Below are positions 9,263 to 17,268 of a stretch of DNA of 64,000 bases, one piece after another (position 1 is the stretch's first letter; the number at the start of each line of letters is the position of its first letter). This DNA is from an uncultured Clostridia bacterium (GTDB taxonomy: Bacteria > Bacillota > Clostridia > UMGS1810), in NCBI GenBank assembly GCA_934481345.1, contig CAKSPF010000001.1, forward strand, positions 62,001 to 126,000, in the 5' to 3' direction. The position numbers were made by a program, and so were the translations under genes. The notes below the pieces were generated by a model. It saw only the letters and a list, made by a program, of their open reading frames with translations. It searched no databases and was not told the origin of the DNA.

Positions 9263-9745
9263 TTAACCTGCTATACCGCTGATGTTAATTACCAAAAGGA
9301 AGGAAACGATAAATGCCAGAAGTGCATACATTTCCACAAGAGATGCCGAAACGATTGCTTTGGAAGCTTCTGCCGGCTTTTTTGCTATAATGCTGCAGCC
9401 TGCAACGGCAACCCTGCCCTGCGAAACTGCCGAAAAATATCCGCCGATTGCAATCGGAAGGCATGCCGCAAGATACATAAGTCCCTCAGCCGCGGATGAA
9501 ACCGCACTTCCGCCGAGAATTCCGATATTAAGCATTACCATAACTCCGATGATAAGTCCGTACAAGCCCTGTGTACCCGGCAAAAGCTGAAGTACAAGAA
9601 GTTTTCCGAATTTTGACGGATCCTCGGTTACAACGCCGGACGCAGCTTCAGACGCTATTCCAACGCCTTTTGCCGAACCCATACCGGACAAGAAAACTGC
9701 AAATGCCGCACCCAAAAGTGCATAAACCTCACCAATGTTACCCAT
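9263..9745 (-). CDS. ntpK: Na+-type V-ATPase proteolipid subunit K (rotor ring)
   Basis: 160 residues forming two fused c-type hairpins (four membrane helices), as in E. hirae NtpK. The sodium-binding set of NtpK (Leu61, Thr64, Gln65, Gln110, Glu139) has visible equivalents here: L55, T58 and Q59 in LPGTQGLYG, Q109 in SQGRVAVAG, and the ion-carrying E138 in LVEMYALLAF. Only the second hairpin carries the carboxylate, typical of V-type rings. The full set predicts Na+ rather than H+ coupling. Eight bases overlap with the end of ntpI. Confidence 0.95.
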   Translation of the reverse strand: MGNIGEVYALLGAAFAVFLSGMGSAKGVGIASEAASGVVTEDPSKFGKLLVLQLLPGTQGLYGLIIGVMVMLNIGILGGSAVSSAAEGLMYLAACLPIAIGGYFSAVSQGRVAVAGCSIIAKKPAEASKAIVSASLVEMYALLAFIVSFLLVINISGIAG

Positions 9746-11669
9746 TACTTTCTACCTCCATAAAATTATAGTATTTTGTATTCATTTTAAGCGGTGAAAA
9801 TTCTTTGCCTCCGCCCTCATAGAATTTACTGTAAAACTCAACATACTGCAAACGGTTTGTATGAACATATGCTCCGAGAACGTTAATTGCAAAATTCATG
9901 GCGTGTCCTGCCGCAAAAATCACAACATATGCCACAGTACCCACAATTCCTCCGCCTGCAAGCGAACCCATAATATTCACAACCTGAGCAATAACACCGG
10001 TTGCAAGTCCGAGTGCCATCAAACGCGAATAAGAGAGTGCGTCCGAAACATAGCTTGTAATATCATAAAGCCCGAGTACACCGCTGAGCAAACGCTTAAA
10101 AGGATTAAGCGTTTCGCGGTTTTTCATAAGCAGAACCATTAACGCTCCTATAACCGCCATTGCAATTCCGATATTATAAAGTATATTTACACCGAATACA
10201 TATCCTGCTACAGCAACCGCAGCACCGAGCAATATCATTATCCATGAGCCCGTATCAAATATTGCGGACATTTTTTCGCCCGCTCTGAAATCAATATAGA
10301 ATTTGATTACCAGTCCCACAACAATCTGCAGAATACCTATACAAATGCTGAATATCAAAAGTTTAAGCGGTTCATCAACGGGATTTATCCAAAGAGGTTT
10401 AAGTCCCTTCACAGCGTCGCCGAAAAAGCTGCCGTACATAAAGCCCCAAAAAGCAGTTGAGATTCCGCAGAAGAAAAACATTCTCATAAATTGCTTAGTA
10501 CCGGATTCGACTTTTTTTATAAAACCCAAATATCCTGCCGCGGCAGCGAGTACCAGACCGTATCCTGCATCCGAAAACATCATTCCGAAAAACAGATAAT
10601 AAAAAATGCTCATTATTGCATTCGGGTCAATATCCTTTGCCGAAGGCATTGAATAACTGCGCGTAATTTCCTCTACCGGTGCTGCAAATGCATTGTTTTT
10701 AAAAAGAACCGGTCTTTCCTCAGGTGATACATCTGCAAATTCAACTGCACAGACGCATCCGTTTTCAAGTTTTTTCTCTATTTCCGTACATTTATTTTCC
10801 GGTATATATCCCTCGATAATAAAGCTTTCGGCAGTCAGCCGTACTTTTTCAAGATTTTCATATTTTTCTTTTCTCATCAGCAGATGATCATACAAAAGCT
10901 TTATCTCATCACGGCTTTTGGCATAAAGTTCGATTTGCTGTTCAATCTGCTTATTTTCTTTTGCAATGTCATTAATTTTTTTCTTTATATTTATTATTTT
11001 TTGAGCCGGGGTATAATGAGTCAGTCCACCGCCCGGTTCGGCAAAACCTTTTTCACGCAAAAACCTGACTGCCTGCTGTGCAAAATCCTTTAAATACAGC
11101 ACAAACACACATGTTATTTCTTTCGCGTGAGATACCGTTTCATAATACATATAGTCCGCCGAGTCGGAAAAGATTTCCGACAGTTCATCTTCTGAAAGAT
11201 ATGACGGGTAGGTATACACTCCGGACAAAACAGAAGCCGTTCCGCCAAAATTCATCGGAACATCCAGGCTTTGCCACTGTTCAAGAGCTGCTATTTTAGC
11301 ATTTTCCCTGCCGAGTTTAAGGTTATTTTCCGATATTTTTTTCCTGAGCGATATTATATCAAGAGCTTTGTTTCCGACTGTGCCTATTTCATCCGACGGC
11401 ATAGGAAAGTTTTTTATACTTATATCCTTTCTTGCAGAAAACAAAGACGATTTCTCCGGCTTGTATTCGTCAAGAATGGCAAGTGCCTGCGACGCAAAAG
11501 AAAGATACCTGTCAAACTGAGCGATGGAATCACCTGTTTTTATTTCATCAAGTCCGCTGCCGTCAATTTCGGAAAACTGCACACATCCCGATTTCTGCAA
11601 ACGCTCCATGATAGTTTTTCTTTCGGAATTTATTCCGTAAACAGTTATCTTTTTCATAGGGGTTATCAT
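9738..11669 (-). CDS. ntpI: V-type ATP synthase/ATPase subunit I (subunit a, stator membrane channel)
   Basis: 643 residues from the ATG at 11669. The N-terminal ~330 residues are soluble with coiled coils; the C-terminal half has about seven membrane segments starting near SIFYYLFFGMMFSDAGYG. This subunit forms the ion half-channels against the K ring. A GTG at 11678 in the same frame is possible, but AAAGGG is better spaced for the ATG; a further ATG at 11657 also exists. Confidence 0.94.
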   Translation of the reverse strand: MITPMKKITVYGINSERKTIMERLQKSGCVQFSEIDGSGLDEIKTGDSIAQFDRYLSFASQALAILDEYKPEKSSLFSARKDISIKNFPMPSDEIGTVGNKALDIISLRKKISENNLKLGRENAKIAALEQWQSLDVPMNFGGTASVLSGVYTYPSYLSEDELSEIFSDSADYMYYETVSHAKEITCVFVLYLKDFAQQAVRFLREKGFAEPGGGLTHYTPAQKIINIKKKINDIAKENKQIEQQIELYAKSRDEIKLLYDHLLMRKEKYENLEKVRLTAESFIIEGYIPENKCTEIEKKLENGCVCAVEFADVSPEERPVLFKNNAFAAPVEEITRSYSMPSAKDIDPNAIMSIFYYLFFGMMFSDAGYGLVLAAAAGYLGFIKKVESGTKQFMRMFFFCGISTAFWGFMYGSFFGDAVKGLKPLWINPVDEPLKLLIFSICIGILQIVVGLVIKFYIDFRAGEKMSAIFDTGSWIMILLGAAVAVAGYVFGVNILYNIGIAMAVIGALMVLLMKNRETLNPFKRLLSGVLGLYDITSYVSDALSYSRLMALGLATGVIAQVVNIMGSLAGGGIVGTVAYVVIFAAGHAMNFAINVLGAYVHTNRLQYVEFYSKFYEGGGKEFSPLKMNTKYYNFMEVESNG

Positions 11670-11712
11670 TTTTATCACGCCCTTTGCTTATTAAATACTT
11701 AAATTTGTTACA

Positions 11713-12018
11713 CTACAGCATTTTCACTATCTTTTCGGCAACGGATGCGGAATTTTTTTCGATAAGATTAAGTATTCTTTCATATTCAGCATCCTTATTT
11801 TCCAAAATATCTTTTTGGATTTTTTCGGCCTCCTTATCGGCTGCTGCGATTATTGCTCCTGCTTTTTCCAAAGCTGTGTTTTTTTCAGTATCAAGAAGTT
11901 TTTGCACATCGCTTTCCGTCGTCTGAAAAATCTTTTTTGCCTCATTTGCAGCATCAAGCCGTATTTGTTCTGCTTCGCGCTCGGCTGCTTTAATTTTTTC
12001 CACAGCGTCTTTTGCCAT
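11713..12018 (-). CDS. ntpF: V-type ATP synthase/ATPase subunit H/G (peripheral stalk coiled coil)
   Basis: 101 residues, almost entirely charged coiled coil with Ala/Glu/Lys heptads (IKAAEREAEQIRLDAANEAK). It corresponds to the small stalk subunit that pairs with subunit E (NtpF in E. hirae). It is the first gene of the operon, 43 bases upstream of ntpI, behind a good promoter. Coiled-coil proteins are weakly diagnostic alone; the operon position makes the call. Confidence 0.88.
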   Translation of the reverse strand: MAKDAVEKIKAAEREAEQIRLDAANEAKKIFQTTESDVQKLLDTEKNTALEKAGAIIAAADKEAEKIQKDILENKDAEYERILNLIEKNSASVAEKIVKML

Positions 12019-12068
12019 ATACTCAGCTCCGTTTCGAAAATTATGTAATTATTATAACCATTTATGCT

Positions 12069-12097
12069 ATTATATTTCATATTTTGATTTTTTGCAA
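12069..12097 (-). promoter_or_regulatory. promoter of the V-ATPase operon
   Basis: TTGCAA (12092-12097) and a perfect TATAAT (12069-12074) with a 17-base spacer on the minus strand, about 50 bases before the first ntp gene. Confidence 0.65.
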
Positions 12098-12161
12098 GAG
12101 CAAAATATGAAAAATTCACAATTTGTTTACAAACAGCATGTTTTTAATGATTTTATATGTA

Positions 12162-12195
12162 AAAACGCAATATTCAAAAATGAATATTGCGTTTT
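12162..12195 (-). terminator. intrinsic terminator after uppP
   Basis: A perfect 14-bp stem (arm AAAACGCAATATTC) with a 6-base loop, followed by UUUUU on the minus strand, 6 bases after the uppP stop. Confidence 0.85.
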
Positions 12196-12201
12196 GTGTA
12201 A

Positions 12202-13014
12202 TTATTTAATCAAAAAATATCCCAACACGATAATACCGAGCACAATTCTGTAGTAACCGAAGCCCTTGAAATCATGCTTTCGCACATAGCTTACCAAAAA
12301 TTTAACTGAGAGTATGGAAACAATATATGCAACTGCCATACCCATAAGCAGCAATCCCCATTCGCTGTGCGTCATTGTATAGTCATTTGTGACAATTTTA
12401 AGCAGACTCACCCCGAACATAACCGGGATAGCAAGGAAAAAAGAAAATTCCGCTGCAATCTCACGCGAGCATCCGATAAGTATCGCTCCCAGAATTGTAG
12501 CACCGGAGCGCGAAGTACCGGGCACTATCGACAGCACCTGAAAAAGACCAATCATCAAGGCTGTCTTATACGTCATATCATTCATATCGGTGATATGCGG
12601 TTTTTTATTTTTTCTTTCCGCAAGAATAAACGCTGCTCCGTAGATGATAAGCATAGCGCTTACTACAACCGGCGTGGAGAATTTATCCATATAATCGTTA
12701 AACAAAAGCCCTATTACCGCAGCCGGTACACATGCGGCAATCACCTTAAACCACATCTGCCAGGTATCTCTTTTTTCCTGAACGGTTTTTGACGGCGAAA
12801 ACGGATTAAGCTTTTTAAAATACAAAGTTGCAATAGCAAGTATCGCTCCAAGCTGAATCACATACAAATATATCTGCGAACCGAAAAAACCTTTATCGGT
12901 TTTCATGAACTCATTTACAAGTATCATATGTCCCGTTGAACTTATGGGAAGCCATTCGGTTATTCCCTCGACAATTCCCAAAATCAGTGTTTGCAGAGCC
13001 ATTATCATAGACAT
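12202..13014 (-). CDS. uppP: undecaprenyl-diphosphatase (UppP/BacA)
   Basis: 270 residues with about eight membrane helices. The two family motifs are intact: GIVEGITEWLPISSTGH near the N-terminus and PGTSRSGATILGA (about 170-182). The enzyme dephosphorylates undecaprenyl pyrophosphate to recycle the lipid carrier for peptidoglycan and teichoic acid synthesis, and confers bacitracin tolerance. An upstream in-frame start at 13050 exists, but GGAGG lies 9 bases before the ATG at 13014. It is monocistronic. Confidence 0.96.
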   Translation of the reverse strand: MSMIMALQTLILGIVEGITEWLPISSTGHMILVNEFMKTDKGFFGSQIYLYVIQLGAILAIATLYFKKLNPFSPSKTVQEKRDTWQMWFKVIAACVPAAVIGLLFNDYMDKFSTPVVVSAMLIIYGAAFILAERKNKKPHITDMNDMTYKTALMIGLFQVLSIVPGTSRSGATILGAILIGCSREIAAEFSFFLAIPVMFGVSLLKIVTNDYTMTHSEWGLLLMGMAVAYIVSILSVKFLVSYVRKHDFKGFGYYRIVLGIIVLGYFLIK

Positions 13015-13048
13015 ACAGGAGAACCTCCAAAAATTATATATTACATAC

Positions 13049-13077
13049 ATTGTAACACATAATACTCAAAACGTAAA
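13049..13077 (-). promoter_or_regulatory. promoter of uppP
   Basis: TTTACG (13072-13077) and TACAAT (13049-13054) with a 17-base spacer on the minus strand, 35 bases before the uppP start codon. Confidence 0.5.
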
Positions 13078-13111
13078 GGATATTTTTTCCTTAAAGCCAT
13101 AATTTTTGCAC

Positions 13112-13151
13112 AAAAAAAGACGCATACTTTTGTTAAAAGCATGCATCTTTT
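13112..13151 (-). terminator. intrinsic terminator after the amt-P-II gene
   Basis: A long near-perfect stem with a short loop around 13131-13134 and arms ending in AAAAGA/TCTTTT, followed by a U run on the minus strand, 12 bases after the stop codon. Confidence 0.8.
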
Positions 13152-13163
13152 GTCAGTTGGATT

Positions 13164-14909
13164 TTAGTCGTCCTGCAAAGCGTCATAGCCGGTTTCGCCG
13201 GTTCTTATCTTAACTACGTTGTCAACATCGTAAATGAAGATTTTACCGTCACCGATATTGCCTGTATACAGAACTTTCTTAGCTGTATCTATAACAGTTT
13301 CGACAGGTATCTTGCACACTACCATGTCAACTTTTACCTTAGGAAGCAGATGAACTTCGATTTCAACTCCGCGGTAATACTTCTTTGCGCCTTTCTGCAT
13401 GCCGCATCCGAGAACGTTGGTAACCGTCATACCGTTAACACCGATTGCCGACATTGCATTTTTGAGCGCTTCAAATTTTTCCTGCTTGATTATCATTGTA
13501 ATCTTTGTCATCTTAGGTGCATCTGCCGACTGAGGCTTTATAGAATTATTTACAACAGGGATAGCTTTTTCAACAGGCTCCGTGCCGAAAGGTTCAAACG
13601 TACCGTCGATATCTGTGCCTACGGTAACAAGGTTTGTGGGCATGAAGTCTGCATATGCACTTACAAGACCGTGCTCGGTTGCATCAAGACCTGTGATTTC
13701 TTCTTCTGCAGATGCTCTGAGACCGATTGTGGCTTTTATAACCTTGAATGTTATAAACATAAGTATTGCCGTCCAAGCTGCAACTGCCAGAATACCTACA
13801 ATCTGTATGCCGAGCTGTGCGAAGGAACCTGTATAAATCAAACCTTTAAGACCTGCCGGAGCTGCCGGATTTGCCAAAAGACCGACTGCAAGTGTACCCC
13901 AAACACCGTTTCCGAGGTGAACAGCAACAGCACCGACCGGGTCATCAATATGAAGCTTCAAATCCAAAAGCTCTACAACAACTACAACCAAAATACCAGA
14001 AACAATACCTACAACGATTGCTCCGAAAGCGTCAAGCGCATCGCAGCCTGCCGTAATACCTACAAGACCTGCAAGTGAAGCGTTAAGGCACATTGAAACA
14101 TCAGGTTTGCCGTTTTTAACCCATGTATAAATCATACACATTACAGTTGCAACTGCCGGTGCGATAGTTGTGGTAAGGAATATAGAGCCGAGCTCAGGCA
14201 CGCTCTTTGCTGCAGCGCCGTTAAATCCGTACCATCCAAACCAAAGTATGAAGCATCCCAAAGCACCGATTGTAATTGCATGTCCGGGAATTGCATTAAC
14301 TTTTACAACCTTACCGTTTGCGTCTTTAACATATTTTCCGATTCTCGGTCCGAGTATTGCGGCACCGATTAACGCAGCTATACCGCCGACCATATGTATT
14401 GCACAGGAACCTGCGTAATCGTGGAAACCTCTTGTTACGAGCCAGCCCTGTGAATTCCATATCCATCCTGCTTCTACAGGATATACAACAAGCGAGATTA
14501 CTGCGGAATAAACGCAGTATGAAATAAATTTCGTTCTTTCAGCCATAGCACCGGAAACAATCGTTGCAGCCGTTGCACAGAATACAAGGTTAAATACAAA
14601 GCTGGAAGCATTGTTTTCAATAAATGCACCGAAATCTGTGAATATGCCGTAATTCGGAATACCGAATATGCCGAATACATAATCTTCCGCCATCATAAGT
14701 GAAAAACCGAGTGCAATGAAACATACAGTACCTATACAGAAGTCCATGAGGTTCTTCATGATAATGTTACCTGCGTTTTTGGCTCTGGTAAAGCCTGTTT
14801 CAACCATTGCAAAGCCTGCCTGCATGAAGAATACCAAAGCTGCACCTATCAAAAACCAGACAGAAAATGTGGCGCTGCTCGCCTGTTCCAAAATATTGTT
14901 TACATCCAT
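13164..14909 (-). CDS. ammonium transporter fused to a C-terminal P-II (GlnK-like) domain
   Basis: 581 residues. Residues ~1-418 are a complete Amt channel with about eleven helices and both pore histidines (about H172 in CAIHMVGG and H331 in AVHLGNGVWG). After a ~45-residue linker, residues ~466-570 form a full P-II domain: MTKITMIIKQEKFEALK at its start, a T-loop with KKYYRGVEI (Tyr about 511/512), LLPKVKVDMVV, and the C-terminal signature TGNIGDGKIFIYDVD with IRTGETG. The fusion would tether the gate regulator to the channel it normally binds in trans. AAGGAG fits the ATG at 14909 (MDVNNI); upstream in-frame starts are worse. It lies downstream of glnN behind a terminator-like hairpin. Confidence 0.95.
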   Translation of the reverse strand: MDVNNILEQASSATFSVWFLIGAALVFFMQAGFAMVETGFTRAKNAGNIIMKNLMDFCIGTVCFIALGFSLMMAEDYVFGIFGIPNYGIFTDFGAFIENNASSFVFNLVFCATAATIVSGAMAERTKFISYCVYSAVISLVVYPVEAGWIWNSQGWLVTRGFHDYAGSCAIHMVGGIAALIGAAILGPRIGKYVKDANGKVVKVNAIPGHAITIGALGCFILWFGWYGFNGAAAKSVPELGSIFLTTTIAPAVATVMCMIYTWVKNGKPDVSMCLNASLAGLVGITAGCDALDAFGAIVVGIVSGILVVVVVELLDLKLHIDDPVGAVAVHLGNGVWGTLAVGLLANPAAPAGLKGLIYTGSFAQLGIQIVGILAVAAWTAILMFITFKVIKATIGLRASAEEEITGLDATEHGLVSAYADFMPTNLVTVGTDIDGTFEPFGTEPVEKAIPVVNNSIKPQSADAPKMTKITMIIKQEKFEALKNAMSAIGVNGMTVTNVLGCGMQKGAKKYYRGVEIEVHLLPKVKVDMVVCKIPVETVIDTAKKVLYTGNIGDGKIFIYDVDNVVKIRTGETGYDALQDD

Positions 14910-14930
14910 TTCAAACATCTCCTTTTTACT

Positions 14931-14972
14931 AAAAAACGGCATGCAAATTAAACTAATAATTTACACGCCGTT
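14931..14972 (-). promoter_or_regulatory. terminator-like hairpin between glnN and amt-P-II (candidate attenuator)
   Basis: On the minus strand a continuous 16-bp stem (G-U pairs included; arms 14957-14972 and 14935-14950) with a 6-base loop UUAGUU is followed directly by UUUU and then the AAAAAGGAG ribosome site of amt. Only 35 bases lie between the glnN stop and the stem and I see no promoter there, so amt transcription probably depends on readthrough. Structure is seen; regulation is inferred. Confidence 0.7.
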
Positions 14973-15007
14973 GTGTTTAAAAAATAATTAAATTTTATAA
15001 ATCATTA

Positions 15008-17101
15008 TCATACGCTGAACAATAAGTCAGAATATGTCGGGAAAGGCCAGTAATCGCCTGCCGTATTAACTTCCATTTCATCTACAATTGCTCTCGCATC
15101 CTGCATATTTGCAAATACAGTGTCGTGATAGAATTTTGCGTATGCTTCCATGTCGTTTTCATAATCCTTGGCTTTAATAAGAGAATCTTCAAGATTTTCC
15201 GTAGCTTTATACAAGCAAGCAGTAAGATTTGAAAGCTTATCCGTCAAGTGCTCCTCAACCTGAGTATTTACAGAAGTTGAAAGAGATTTTTTGGAAAGAG
15301 CCGCATTTGCAAGCATCTGTGTATATTCGCAAACCGCCGGAATAATATCCTTCTTAATCATATCTATCATTGTAAGAGCTTCGATGTTAATAATCTTAGC
15401 ATAGTTTTCAAGAAGAATCTCACATCTTGAACGCATTTCTGTTTCTGTATAAATTCCGTGCTTTGTAAAGAGTTTTATGTTTTTATCATCAACAAAATGC
15501 GGTATAGCTTCTGCCGAGCTCTTTAAGTTAAGCAGACCTCTCTTTTTGGCTTCTTCAACCCATTCGTCGGAATAGTTGTTACCATTAAATATAATTCTCT
15601 TATGTTCTCTGATGGTTTTCTGTATAAGTGCCGAGAGAGCCTTTTGGAAATCATCAGCTTTTTCAAGTTCATCCGCAAACTGTTCAAGTTCTTCGGCAAC
15701 TGTAGTATTGAGTACAACGTTCGGGCCTGAAATTGAAAATGCGGAGCCGAGCATTCTGAACTCGAATTTATTGCCTGTAAACGCAAACGGTGAAGTACGG
15801 TTTCTGTCTGTTGTATCCTTTGTAAATGTCGGCAGAACATGAACGCCGATTTCCATTTTTTCCTTTTTCTTTTCGGCATAATCCTCATCATTTTCAAGAG
15901 CATCGAGAATAGCTTCAAGCTGTTCGCCCACAAACATGGAAACAATTGCCGGAGGCGCTTCGTTTGCGCCGAGTCTGTGGTCGTTTCCTGCGCTTGAAAC
16001 GGAAATTCTGAGCAAATCCTGATATTCATCTACCGCTTTGATTACCGCACACAGGAAAAGCAGGAACTGTGCATTGTCATACGGTGTTTTTCCGGGTTCA
16101 AGAAGGTTTATGCCGTCATCGGTTGAAATTGACCAGTTGTTATGTTTACCGCTTCCGTTAACTCCTGCAAACGGTTTTTCATGAAGAAGGCATACAAGAT
16201 TATGCTTTAAAGCAATCTTTTTCATAAGCTCCATTGTAAGCTGGTTATGGTCGGTTGCAATATTTGTTGTTGTATATATCGGAGCAAGCTCATGCTGTGC
16301 CGGAGCAACCTCATTATGTTTTGTTTTTGCCAGAATACCAAGCTTCCAGAGTTCTTCGTCAAGCTCTTTCATATATGCCGAAACTCTCGGTTTTATCTGA
16401 CCGAAATAGTGGTCTTCAAGTTCCTGTCCCTTTGGCGGTTTTGCACCGAAAAGCGTTCTTCCGGTAAAGATAAGATCCTTTCTCTGTTCGTACAAATCCT
16501 TATCCACAAGGAAGTATTCCTGTTCGGGACCGACGGTTGAAGTAACTTTCTTTGATGTGGTATTTCCAAACAGTTTCAAAATTCTCATTGCCTGTTTGTC
16601 TATAGCCTCCATTGAACGAAGAAGCGGAGTCTTTTTATCAAGAGCTTCACCGCCGTATGAGCAAAACGCTGTCGGTATGCAAAGAGAACCGTCTTTGATA
16701 AATGCGTAAGATGTAGGATCCCATGCAGTATAGCCTCTTGCTTCAAAGGTAGCTCTCAAGCCGCCGGACGGAAAACTTGACGCATCCGGTTCACCCTTTA
16801 TAAGCTCCTTACCGGAAAACTCCATGATAACCTTTCCGTCAACAGTCGGGCAAATAAAGCTGTCGTGCTTTTCTGCCGTAACATCTGTCATCGGCTGGAA
16901 CCAATGAGTAAAGTGTGTTGCTCCTTTCTCAATCGCCCAGTCTTTCATAGCCGTTGCAACTATATTTGCTGTATCCAAGGTGAGCGGCTCTCCGTTATCA
17001 ATTGTTTTGCGGAGCTTTTTGTAAGTGTCCTTGGGAAGCTTTTCCTTCATAACTGTGTCGTTAAAAACAAGGCTTCCGAAAATATCTGTTATACTGCTCA
17101 T
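15008..17101 (-). CDS. glnN: glutamine synthetase type III (GlnN)
   Basis: 697 residues, the length of the GSIII family and far longer than GSI. Family blocks include FTHWFQPMTDVTAEKHDSF (about 66-84), TVGPEQEYFLVDKDLY, GVNGSGKHNNWSISTDDGIN and DRNRTSPFAFTGNKFEFR. It makes glutamine from glutamate, ammonia and ATP in the cytoplasm. GGAGG lies 8 bases before the ATG at 17101; the in-frame start at 17116 lacks such spacing. It pairs with the downstream ammonium transporter, giving an uptake-assimilation module. Confidence 0.97.
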   Translation of the reverse strand: MSSITDIFGSLVFNDTVMKEKLPKDTYKKLRKTIDNGEPLTLDTANIVATAMKDWAIEKGATHFTHWFQPMTDVTAEKHDSFICPTVDGKVIMEFSGKELIKGEPDASSFPSGGLRATFEARGYTAWDPTSYAFIKDGSLCIPTAFCSYGGEALDKKTPLLRSMEAIDKQAMRILKLFGNTTSKKVTSTVGPEQEYFLVDKDLYEQRKDLIFTGRTLFGAKPPKGQELEDHYFGQIKPRVSAYMKELDEELWKLGILAKTKHNEVAPAQHELAPIYTTTNIATDHNQLTMELMKKIALKHNLVCLLHEKPFAGVNGSGKHNNWSISTDDGINLLEPGKTPYDNAQFLLFLCAVIKAVDEYQDLLRISVSSAGNDHRLGANEAPPAIVSMFVGEQLEAILDALENDEDYAEKKKEKMEIGVHVLPTFTKDTTDRNRTSPFAFTGNKFEFRMLGSAFSISGPNVVLNTTVAEELEQFADELEKADDFQKALSALIQKTIREHKRIIFNGNNYSDEWVEEAKKRGLLNLKSSAEAIPHFVDDKNIKLFTKHGIYTETEMRSRCEILLENYAKIINIEALTMIDMIKKDIIPAVCEYTQMLANAALSKKSLSTSVNTQVEEHLTDKLSNLTACLYKATENLEDSLIKAKDYENDMEAYAKFYHDTVFANMQDARAIVDEMEVNTAGDYWPFPTYSDLLFSV

Positions 17102-17148
17102 GTTTATAACCTCCATTTCGTATTTGTTTTAAATGTCATGTCAAATCC

Positions 17149-17188
17149 AAAAAAATAAGGCACTGCGGAGGTTACTCCACAGCGCCTT
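17149..17188 (-). promoter_or_regulatory. terminator-like leader hairpin of glnN (candidate attenuator)
   Basis: On the minus strand, arms 17175-17188 and 17157-17170 form a 14-bp stem with minor mismatch and a tetraloop UAAC, followed by A and U7. It begins about 10 bases after the predicted transcription start of the glnN promoter, so it would stop most glnN transcripts unless relieved. It might instead be the terminator of the upstream activase gene if transcription really starts further downstream. Confidence 0.65.
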
Positions 17189-17205
17189 TGCTGTTTACAA
17201 GAATT

Positions 17206-17234
17206 ATAATACACCATAATGTGTCATTTGTCAA
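17206..17234 (-). promoter_or_regulatory. promoter of glnN
   Basis: A perfect TTGACA (17229-17234) and TATTAT (17206-17211) with a 17-base spacer on the minus strand, between the upstream activase gene and the leader hairpin. Confidence 0.75.
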
Positions 17235-17268
17235 TAGTAAATTTAAAAATTTTTCAAAAAATTTTTAT

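Noticed and set aside
13350..14078. 242-codon open frame on the plus strand
   Set aside because: Shadow of the amt-P-II gene on the other strand; Cys/Asn-rich composition is typical of antisense frames here.
17149..17234. Glutamine or other known riboswitch in the glnN leader
   Set aside because: The leader is too short (about 100 bases) and shows only one hairpin; no aptamer-like conserved core could be recognised.
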